From: Christensenella sp. UBA1782
GTDB lineage: Bacteria > Bacillota > Clostridia > Christensenellales > DTU072
DNA length: 33,838 bases
Direction: 5' to 3'
Assembly: GCA_002315475.1 (NCBI GenBank)
Contig: DCGI01000094.1
Coordinates: 1 to 33,838 of the forward strand
Shown here: piece by piece, positions 1 to 6,087 of the stretch
How positions within the stretch are numbered: position 1 is the stretch's first letter
How the letters are laid out: each line of letters starts with the position of its first letter
Program-made: the position numbers and the translations under genes
Notes under the pieces: generated by a model
Told to the model about the DNA's origin: nothing
What the model saw: the letters and a program-made list of their open reading frames with translations, nothing else
Database searches by the model: none

Positions 1-1
1 G

Positions 2-82
2 ATTTTTATCCTCTACGGTATACGTTTTACACTTTTAACGTGCTCTCTTTTCGTTTACGCCCTTGCGTCCTTTATAAAATAA
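2..82 (+). CDS. Possible C-terminal end of a membrane protein (partial)
   Basis: Frame 2 from the window edge is open for 26 codons and ends in TAA at 80-82, directly on the stem of a strong terminator. The residues are mostly hydrophobic (ILYGIRF, LFVYALASFIK), as in a last transmembrane helix. A 26-codon open frame is not statistically significant. An alternative is that this stretch is the 5' leader of a leftward gene: the minus strand carries an AGAGGATAAAAATC run reading off the window edge. No function can be assigned. Confidence 0.25.
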   Translation: MFILYGIRFTLLTCSLFVYALASFIK

Positions 83-104
83 GCCGACCAAAGGTCGGCT
101 TTTT
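81..104 (+). terminator. Intrinsic terminator, probably bidirectional
   Basis: A perfect 9-bp stem (81-89 with 93-101) has an AAA loop and a five-T run on the plus strand. On the minus strand the stem is followed by TTATTTT, so it can also end mgtC transcripts after they pass the element at 110-195. Confidence 0.85.
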
Positions 105-109
105 CCGTT

Positions 110-195
110 GGCGTCGGCACTTCATCGGAATCGTTTTTTATTGCATAAAGGCAAAGCCGACTGCAATAAAAAACCGATGAACAATCGGTGCCGCC
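110..195 (-). repeat. Structured 3' element, copy 1 (after mgtC stop)
   Basis: This ~86-nt sequence folds into a long interrupted hairpin. The stems are GGC 110-112 with GCC 193-195, GGCAC 116-120 with GTGCC 188-192, TTCATCGG 121-128 with CCGATGAA 174-181, and a perfect 12-bp stem 134-145 with 162-173. The 16-nt loop holds GGC-AAA-GCC. A second copy at 10717-10801 differs at about 11 positions by my count. Two of the differences are paired changes that keep base pairing (G117:C191 becomes A:T; A140:T167 becomes G:C). Both copies start within 4 nt of a stop codon on the minus strand and are followed by an intrinsic terminator, so they would lie in mRNA 3' UTRs. The function is unknown; it may be an RNA element or a palindromic mobile repeat. 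Confidence 0.8.
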
Positions 196-196
196 T

Positions 197-889
197 TTAC
201 GTCATTTCTTCGTTGCGTTCCACCGTTTTCAAAAAGGGATTTTGTTGCATGATGGCGTAGATATCGGCGGCGGTGAGTTGTTTGGTGGTTGCGATCTCTA
301 TATCGGCAACATAGCCCGCGTCGGTATTGGTTGTTTTGAATTGCAAAAATTTACTGACCGCAAAAATCTTTTTGATTTTTTCGATGGTTTCGTCGTCTTC
401 GAGATAAGCGACCACCCGAACGACGTCATGCACGTTTTCACGAAACAGTCGAAGGGGACGGTGCAGGATAATTTGAATTACCACCAAAAGTACGGCGGAT
501 AGGATACCGATAGCATACATTCCGGCACCTATTGCCAAACCTATGCCGGCGGTTGTCCAAATACCGGCGGCGGTCGTAAGACCGTGCAACATATCCCGAC
601 GGACGAAGATAATACCGGCACCCAAGAATCCGATACCGCTGATGACTTGCGCCGCAAGACGAGCATAGTCGACTTTTTCAATATCGGAAAAACCGTATTT
701 CGATACGATCATCATGATGGCCGACGCCATACATACGATGGCATGGGTACGTATACCCGCTTCTTTCGAACGGGATTTTCTCTCATAACCGATTCCGAAT
801 CCGCAGATGGTTGCGACGATAATACGCACCATCCAATCGAGCAAATTGCCGTTCCAGTCTATTACGTTAAAAGTTATCGAACAAACCAT
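197..889 (-). CDS. MgtC/SapB family membrane protein
   Basis: This is a 230-residue protein of the MgtC/SapB family. The hallmark segment around residues 30-60 is present: GFGIGYERKSRSKEAGIRTH followed by a short-residue helix. Further hydrophobic helices come at about 80-100 (ISGIGFLGAGIIF) and 105-145. The C-terminal ~80 residues are soluble and of the ACT-like type usual for long MgtC proteins. Family members are linked to low-magnesium or acid survival and to modulation of ATP synthase or transporters in a few pathogens; in commensal Clostridia the role is unclear. The start is supported by AGAGGA upstream of the ATG and by a promoter at 922-949. No Mg-sensing leader is visible, because the 5' UTR is only about 25 nt. 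The gene is divergent from the lipoprotein gene at 1009. Confidence 0.88.
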   Translation of the reverse strand: MVCSITFNVIDWNGNLLDWMVRIIVATICGFGIGYERKSRSKEAGIRTHAIVCMASAIMMIVSKYGFSDIEKVDYARLAAQVISGIGFLGAGIIFVRRDMLHGLTTAAGIWTTAGIGLAIGAGMYAIGILSAVLLVVIQIILHRPLRLFRENVHDVVRVVAYLEDDETIEKIKKIFAVSKFLQFKTTNTDAGYVADIEIATTKQLTAADIYAIMQQNPFLKTVERNEEMT

Positions 890-921
890 ATATTCCTCTG
901 GTAATCGTTTTATAATGTATT

Positions 922-949
922 ATTATAGCTTATTCGTTTTTTTTGTCAA
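922..949 (-). promoter_or_regulatory. mgtC promoter
   Basis: On the minus strand, TTGACA (944-949) is separated by 16 bp from TATAAT (922-927). Both hexamers match consensus exactly, and the mgtC ATG lies about 32 nt downstream of the -10. Confidence 0.8.
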
Positions 950-959
950 TAGCGAGTTC

Positions 960-988
960 TTGCTTTTTCCTTTTTTTCATGATATACT
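960..988 (+). promoter_or_regulatory. Promoter of the beta-propeller lipoprotein gene
   Basis: TTGCTT (960-965) is separated by 17 bp from TATACT (983-988), which is preceded by TGA (980-982), giving an extended -10. The start ATG is at 1009. Its -35 lies 10 bp from the -35 of the divergent mgtC promoter. Confidence 0.6.
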
Positions 989-1008
989 TTTCTAAAAGTG
1001 AGGTCGTT

Positions 1009-1848
1009 ATGAAAAAAATAATGCTGTCTTGTTTGTTGATTGTCTCTTTATTTTGCCTTTGTTCTTGCTATGAAGCACCCGATTTGGGCGACGTGGAAAT
1101 CGTCAAAGTTACTTGCACCGATACCTCTTATCGGAAATCCACCGAGTGGGAGCACGCACAAGGCTTAGCCTATGACGGTACTTATTTCTATTTTGCGGGG
1201 CATAACGACGATACCGACGAACCGGCGGACATACACGTCATCGATGCCGCGACCTACCAAGACGTGCGGGTACTGAGGCGTGCGGGCGCATTACACAGTG
1301 CCGAACTGTATTATAATTATACGACGAAAACTCTCTTTGCCTGTTCGGGCGGAGACGGACGGCGTCCTTACGTTTTCGAAATCGACACCGACACCGGCGA
1401 ACGTCTGAACGCGTGGTACTTCGACGATTACGGCGAGAAAGGGGGCGGATTGCTCACCTTTAACGATACGGGCGATTTGATTCTCTTTACCAGTAGCGGT
1501 GACGGCGCAAAAATCGCTTTCGATATCGTTTCTTTGGGCAAGGACGGAGCCTTTTCGGTAAAGGAGTCCTATAAGTATTCCGACACCGATTTAGGGGTTC
1601 CGCAAGGTTTGGAATTCTACGACGGCTACGTTTACCTTTTGGACGATGCCGGCAGAACGGTGGAAAAAAATCCCCATTACATCTACAAAATGTCTCTCAA
1701 GGACAACAAAATCACCATCGTCACCGCCTATTCGATTTCCTTCAAAAAAGAAACCGAAGGCCTCTGTTTCGCCCCCGACGGAACCGTCTACATGGGCAGT
1801 GCGCAAGAACGCATCTACCGCTTCGATAAGAAAATTTTTGAGTGGTAA
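1009..1848 (+). CDS. Lipoprotein, probable beta-propeller
   Basis: This is a 279-residue exported lipoprotein of unknown role. I chose ATG 1009 over an upstream in-frame ATG at 943 because it gives a clean signal peptide (MKKIMLSCLLIVSLFCLCSC) with lipobox L17-C18-S19-C20, and because the promoter and a GTGAGG ribosome site lie just before it. The mature protein has repeated strand-turn units of the type found in beta-propellers: AQGLAYDGTYFYFAGH, KTLFACSGGDG, GDLILFTSS, PQGLEFYDGYVYLLDD and EGLCFAPDGTVYMGS. The pattern GL.(Y/F).DG.(V/Y)Y recurs and resembles SMP-30, NHL or DUF4221-type propellers. No catalytic motif is recognisable. The protein probably sits on the outer face of the membrane. 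A terminator follows at 1903. Confidence 0.75.
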   Translation: MKKIMLSCLLIVSLFCLCSCYEAPDLGDVEIVKVTCTDTSYRKSTEWEHAQGLAYDGTYFYFAGHNDDTDEPADIHVIDAATYQDVRVLRRAGALHSAELYYNYTTKTLFACSGGDGRRPYVFEIDTDTGERLNAWYFDDYGEKGGGLLTFNDTGDLILFTSSGDGAKIAFDIVSLGKDGAFSVKESYKYSDTDLGVPQGLEFYDGYVYLLDDAGRTVEKNPHYIYKMSLKDNKITIVTAYSISFKKETEGLCFAPDGTVYMGSAQERIYRFDKKIFEW

Positions 1849-1902
1849 ACTTTTTCGTTTTTATCAAAAGTCCCCGTAAAAGTTTTTCAGCCTGAATTTC
1901 GG

Positions 1903-1931
1903 AAAAAGTCCTCCCGGTAGGAGGGCTTTTT
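1903..1931 (+). terminator. Intrinsic terminator of the lipoprotein gene
   Basis: A 12-bp stem (1903-1914 with 1920-1931, one G-T pair) has loop CGGTA and ends in five T. It lies 55 bp after the lipoprotein stop codon. Confidence 0.85.
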
Positions 1932-2003
1932 CCGTTCATCCGGACGATAGCGAAAAAAAGTACGATTACTTTCTTATACGGCTCCCTTTTAAGCGGAAAT
2001 TTA

Positions 2004-2032
2004 TTGACGAAAACGAGAAAAAGGGGTATAAT
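2004..2032 (+). promoter_or_regulatory. nifJ promoter
   Basis: TTGACG (2004-2009) is separated by 17 bp from TATAAT (2027-2032). The predicted leader is about 65 nt and ends in AGGAGG (2091-2096), 8 nt before the nifJ ATG. This is a near-consensus promoter and ribosome site, as expected for an abundant central-metabolism enzyme. Confidence 0.85.
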
Positions 2033-2104
2033 ACTAATGTTATTTTATATTCCCTTAGAATAACGAAAAATCAGAGAAAATTAAAATCGTAGGAGGTTTT
2101 TCAA

Positions 2105-5100
2105 ATGAGTAAAAAAATGACCATTGACGGGAATATGGCTGCCGCTCACGTCGCTTATGCGTTTAGTGAAGTCGCCGCAATTTATCCCATCACGCCTTCT
2201 TCCCCGATGGCAGAAGATGCCGACGAAATGAACGTTCAAGGAAGAAAGAACTTATTCGGACAGTCCCTTCGTATTGCCGAAATGCAATCGGAAGCGGGTG
2301 CCGCGGGTGCCGTACACGGTTCTCTTTGTGCCGGTGCTTTAACGACCACCTTTACCGCTTCGCAAGGACTTCTCTTAATGATCCCGAACATGTACAAAAT
2401 CGCCGGCGAATTGATGCCCTGCGTTTTCCACGTTTCGGCTCGTGCTCTTGCCGCACACGCACTGAACATCTTCGGTGACCACGCCGACGTTATGGCTTGC
2501 CGTCAAACCGGTTTTGCCATGCTCGCCAGTAACTCCGTTCAAGAAGTCATGGATCTCGGTCTTGTAGCGCATCTTGCCACCCTGAAAGCCAAAGTTCCTT
2601 TCTTGCACTTCTTTGACGGTTTCCGTACCAGTCACGAAGTCAGCAAGATCGACGTCATCGACTATGAAGACATGAAGAAGCTCGTCGACTACGATGCCAT
2701 TCGTGATTTCAAAAACCGTGCTCTGAATCCGGAACATCCTATCCAAAAGGGTACCGCTCAAAACGGAGACGTATACTTCCAAAACCGCGAAGCTTGTAAC
2801 GTTTATTACGACGCCGTACCGGGAATCGTAGAAGAGTGTATGAAACAAGTGGAATCCGTCACCGGCAGAAAGTATAATCTTTTTGATTACTACGGAGCCG
2901 CCGATGCCGAAAAGGTTATCATCATGATGGGTTCCGGTTGCGAAGCGGTAGAAGAAACCGTCGACTATATCAACGCTCGCGGCGGAAAAGTAGGTTTGGT
3001 AAAGGTTCACCTTTATCGTCCTTTCCGCGCCGATAAATTGATCGAAGCCATCCCCGCTTCCGCAAAATACATCAGCGTACTCGATCGTACCAAAGAACCC
3101 GGTTCTCTCGGAGAGCCTTTGCACCTCGACGTATGCACCGCTCTCCGCGAAAAGAAAGTTACCATTCTCGGCGGACGTTACGGTATGGGTAGCAAAGAAT
3201 TCAATCCTACCATGATTTACGCAATCTACGAGAACATGGGCGGAGCCAACAAAGATCACTTCTCGGTCGGTATCGTCGATGACGTAACCTTCCGTTCTCT
3301 CCCGATGGATAAGCCCATCGATGCCGCTCCCGCAGGAAGCATCTGCTGTAAATTCTGGGGACTCGGTTCGGACGGTACCGTCGGTGCCAACAAGAACAGC
3401 ATCAAAATCATCGGTGACCATACCGAAAAATACGCACAGGGCTATTTCCACTACGATAGCAAAAAGAGCGGCGGTATCACCATTTCGCACTTGCGTTTCG
3501 GCGACAAACCCATTAAGAGTTCTTACCTCATCGATAACGCCGACTTCGTCGCTTGCCACTGCCCGAGCTATATCTTCCGTTATGATATGCTCTCCGACAT
3601 CAAAGACGGCGGCACCTTCCTTCTCAACAGCATTTGGGAACCCGAAGAAATGGATAAGCAACTTCCTGCCTGCGTCAAGAACCAAATCGCCAAGAAACAT
3701 ATTCGTTTTTACACCCTCGACGGAAACAAAGTCATCGCTTCCATCGGTGCCACCAAAGGTGTCAATACCGTTATGCAAGCCGCTTTCTTCAAACTGACCG
3801 AAGTTATTCCTTATACCGATGCCGAAACCTACATGAAGGCAGCCATTAAGAAGACCTACGGCAAGAAAGGCGACGCCGTCGTCAACATGAACTATGCCGC
3901 CGTAGACGGTGCCATCGCCAACTTGAAAGAAGTTCATTATCCCGAAAGCTGGGCGACCACGACCGAAGGTGCTCCGATGGTCGAAGTTCGCGGAACCGAT
4001 TTCTTCAAAGCCAACATTAACCCGATTTTGACGCAAAAAGGCGACAAGCTCCCCGTCAGTGCTTTCACTGCCGACGGTACCGTACCGGTAGGAACCACCA
4101 AATACGAAAAACGTGGTACCGCCGTCAAAGTTCCGCAATGGGACGTCACCAAGTGTATTCAATGTAACCAATGTTCCCTCGTCTGCCCGCACGCAGCCAT
4201 TCGTCCCGTCTTGAAGACGCCCGAACAACTCGTCGGTGCTCCCGAAACCTTCATCACCAAAGATGCCACCGGTTTTAAGGGATACAAATTCAGAATCCAA
4301 GTCAGTCCCTACGACTGCTCCGGCTGTGGCTCCTGCGCCAACGTCTGCCCCTCCAAAGAAAAGGCTCTCACGATGGTGCCCGTTGCTACCGGTATCGCTA
4401 ACGAAGCCGCAAACTGGGACTATGCCGAAGCTCTCCCCGAGAACGATAAGGTTTATAAGCTCGACAGTCCTAAGGGATGCCAATTCAGCAAGCCTTTGTT
4501 CGAATTCTCCGGTGCCTGTGCCGGTTGCGGCGAAACGCCTTACGTTAAACTCGTTACGCAACTCTTCGGCGACCGCATGATTATCGCCAACGCGACCGGA
4601 TGTTCCTCCATTTACGGCGGAAGCAGTCCTACCTGCCCGTACACCGTAAACGACAAAGGTCATGGTCCCGCATGGGCAAACAGCTTGTTTGAAGATAACG
4701 CCGAATTCGGTTACGGTATGAATCTTGCCGTAACGCAAAGACGTGAAAAACTCAAGGAAAACGTTCTTGCTTTGAAAGAGCTTTGGGCGAAAGACTGTGC
4801 CGAATGTGCACAAGTTCTTCAAGACTGGGTTGATAACATGGACGATGCCGAAGGCAGCAAAGTTACCGCAGAAAAGTTACTGGCTTGCGTAGAAAAATGC
4901 GCGGTCGAGAATCAAACGTTGTGCAAAGAAAAAGACGAAAAGTTACTGGCTTGCGTAGAAAAATGCGCCGGAAGCGAAGACTGCAAGTCTTGCGAATGTA
5001 CCGACCTGTGCAAAGCCATTCTTGCCGAAAAAGATTGTCTCGTCAAAAAGTCCGTCTGGATTTTCGGCGGTGACGGTTGGGCATACGATATCGGCTACGG

Positions 5101-5695
5101 CGGTGTAGACCACGTACTCGCCATGAACGAAGACGTCAACATTCTCGTTTTGGATACCGAAGTTTACTCCAACACCGGTGGTCAGGCTTCCAAGTCCACG
5201 CCTACCGGTTCTATTGCCAAGTTCGCCGCAAGCGGAAAGAAGACGAAGAAGAAGGATCTCGGTATGATGGCGATGAGCTACGGATACGTTTACGTCGCTC
5301 AAATCAGCTTAGGTTCTAACATGGCACAAGCCGTTAAAGCTCTCCGCGAAGCCGAAGCTTATCATGGTCCGTCCATCATCATCTGCTATGCTCCTTGTAT
5401 CAACCATGGTATCAATATGAGCAATTCTATCGGCGAAATGAAGAAAGCCGTCGACTGCGGATACTGGTCTCTGTACCGCTACAATCCCGCTCTTGCCGAC
5501 AAAGGCGAAAATCCGTTCTCCCTTGATAGCAAAGAACCTACCGAAGACTATAAGGCATTCTTGCTTTCCGAAACTCGTTATGCCAGCTTGAAGAAACTCT
5601 TCCCCGATAAGGCTGACACCATGTTCGAAATCAACCAAGAACAAGCCGCCGAACGTCGTGCAAAGTATCAAGCCCTCGCCGGTAAGAAAGACTAA
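2105..5695 (+). CDS. nifJ: Pyruvate:ferredoxin (flavodoxin) oxidoreductase, single chain
   Basis: This 1196-residue protein converts pyruvate and CoA to acetyl-CoA and CO2, passing electrons to ferredoxin or flavodoxin. All domains of the homodimeric enzyme are present. The N-terminal pyrimidine-binding domain carries YPITPSSPMAE. A two-[4Fe-4S] ferredoxin domain has C684-x2-C-x2-C-x3-C and C738-x2-C-x2-C-x3-C. The proximal cluster uses C805 and C808 (CAGCGETPY), C833 (ATGCSS) and a late Cys in CYAPCINHG. The thiamine diphosphate/Mg motif is GGDGWAYDIGYGG (about 988-1000), with SNTGG following. An odd Cys-rich insert lies at about 905-977 with an exact 32-nt in-frame duplication (4871-4902 and 4937-4968). 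The gene is monocistronic, with its own promoter and terminator. Identity is very secure. Confidence 0.97.
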   Translation: MSKKMTIDGNMAAAHVAYAFSEVAAIYPITPSSPMAEDADEMNVQGRKNLFGQSLRIAEMQSEAGAAGAVHGSLCAGALTTTFTASQGLLLMIPNMYKIAGELMPCVFHVSARALAAHALNIFGDHADVMACRQTGFAMLASNSVQEVMDLGLVAHLATLKAKVPFLHFFDGFRTSHEVSKIDVIDYEDMKKLVDYDAIRDFKNRALNPEHPIQKGTAQNGDVYFQNREACNVYYDAVPGIVEECMKQVESVTGRKYNLFDYYGAADAEKVIIMMGSGCEAVEETVDYINARGGKVGLVKVHLYRPFRADKLIEAIPASAKYISVLDRTKEPGSLGEPLHLDVCTALREKKVTILGGRYGMGSKEFNPTMIYAIYENMGGANKDHFSVGIVDDVTFRSLPMDKPIDAAPAGSICCKFWGLGSDGTVGANKNSIKIIGDHTEKYAQGYFHYDSKKSGGITISHLRFGDKPIKSSYLIDNADFVACHCPSYIFRYDMLSDIKDGGTFLLNSIWEPEEMDKQLPACVKNQIAKKHIRFYTLDGNKVIASIGATKGVNTVMQAAFFKLTEVIPYTDAETYMKAAIKKTYGKKGDAVVNMNYAAVDGAIANLKEVHYPESWATTTEGAPMVEVRGTDFFKANINPILTQKGDKLPVSAFTADGTVPVGTTKYEKRGTAVKVPQWDVTKCIQCNQCSLVCPHAAIRPVLKTPEQLVGAPETFITKDATGFKGYKFRIQVSPYDCSGCGSCANVCPSKEKALTMVPVATGIANEAANWDYAEALPENDKVYKLDSPKGCQFSKPLFEFSGACAGCGETPYVKLVTQLFGDRMIIANATGCSSIYGGSSPTCPYTVNDKGHGPAWANSLFEDNAEFGYGMNLAVTQRREKLKENVLALKELWAKDCAECAQVLQDWVDNMDDAEGSKVTAEKLLACVEKCAVENQTLCKEKDEKLLACVEKCAGSEDCKSCECTDLCKAILAEKDCLVKKSVWIFGGDGWAYDIGYGGVDHVLAMNEDVNILVLDTEVYSNTGGQASKSTPTGSIAKFAASGKKTKKKDLGMMAMSYGYVYVAQISLGSNMAQAVKALREAEAYHGPSIIICYAPCINHGINMSNSIGEMKKAVDCGYWSLYRYNPALADKGENPFSLDSKEPTEDYKAFLLSETRYASLKKLFPDKADTMFEINQEQAAERRAKYQALAGKKD
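4871..4968 (+). repeat. Exact 32-nt direct repeat inside nifJ (66-nt period)
   Basis: The 32 bases at 4871-4902 recur without change at 4937-4968. The spacing is 66 nt (22 codons), so the repeat is in frame and encodes EKLLACVEKCA twice (residues 923-933 and 945-955). Confidence 0.9.
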
Positions 5696-5714
5696 TCTTT
5701 CCATGAACACAAAG

Positions 5715-5746
5715 AAAGCCATTCCCTTTCGGGAATGGCTTTTTTT
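5715..5746 (+). terminator. nifJ intrinsic terminator
   Basis: A perfect 12-bp stem (5715-5726 with 5731-5742) has loop TTTC and a run of seven T to 5746. It lies 20 bp after the nifJ stop codon. Confidence 0.92.
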
Positions 5747-5780
5747 AGTGCTTTTAGGTTTTGCCGAGTAGGAACGCTTT

Positions 5781-5858
5781 TGGAGCTTTGCGGAGAGGAA
5801 CCCTTTTTAGAAAAAAAAGGTTATCCTCTCCGCACCTCTCTTTCCAAAAACTTTTACT
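5781..5858. repeat. Palindromic intergenic repeat, family B, copy 1
   Basis: The 11-bp stem TGCGGAGAGGA (5789-5799) pairs with TCCTCTCCGCA (5824-5834). It encloses CCTTTTT (5802-5808) pairing with AAAAAGG (5814-5820). An AAAAACTTTT tail follows. A sequence of the same design occurs at 8727-8801, after cysK. I could find no open reading frame worth calling here. Confidence 0.65.
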
Positions 5859-6013
5859 GCTTCTTGTCGCATAGGTGTACTATCCGCAACGTACACCCTT
5901 CCTTAATAAAGGATAGTATAGACTTATGAAGCAATAGCACACATTTCCAAGAAGATAATCGCTATCCTCAAACGGTTCGCCATGCCTCAGGCTTGCCTTT
6001 TAAGAAAGGGCGC
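5859..6013. other. Non-coding stretch with two competing hairpins
   Basis: No gene is visible. GGTGTAC (5874-5880) can pair with GTACACC (5891-5897), while ACTATCC (5879-5885) can pair with GGATAGT (5911-5917). The two arms overlap by 2 nt, so they compete sterically. The stretch lies between convergent genes and has no gene downstream to regulate on either strand. Confidence 0.35.
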
Positions 6014-6049
6014 AAAAAAAACACACCCCGTTCGAGGTGTGTTTTTTTT
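6014..6049 (-). terminator. Bidirectional terminator after the large lipoprotein gene
   Basis: A 14-bp stem (6014-6027 with 6036-6049) has eight A on one side and eight T on the other, so it works on both strands. It sits 39 bp past the stop codon of the leftward lipoprotein gene. Confidence 0.85.
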
Positions 6050-6087
6050 GTGATTCAGAACGTATCTGTGAAAAACTATCGTTTATC

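Noticed and set aside
110..195. Structured element as a simple intrinsic terminator
   Set aside because: There is no T run directly after the closed stem on either strand, and each copy already has a separate strong terminator next to it.
197..949. Magnesium-sensing leader (M-box or mgtL-like) for mgtC
   Set aside because: The distance from the -10 to the ATG leaves only about 25 nt of leader, too short for such an element.
943..1008. Upstream start of the beta-propeller lipoprotein
   Set aside because: It would bury the signal peptide, and the predicted promoter -10 (983-988) lies inside the extension.
2375..4822. 815-codon open frame antisense to nifJ
   Set aside because: It mirrors a strongly codon-biased real gene, its translation is low-complexity (Gly/Val/Phe/Asp-rich) and it has no ribosome site or promoter. 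It is a by-product of nifJ codon use.
4871..4968. Short direct repeats as a CRISPR-like array
   Set aside because: There are only two copies, in frame within the conserved gene nifJ, with the repeat coding for protein.
5735..5929. Small plus-strand open frame after nifJ
   Set aside because: It begins inside the nifJ terminator and crosses a palindromic repeat. No ribosome site or protein-like pattern was found.
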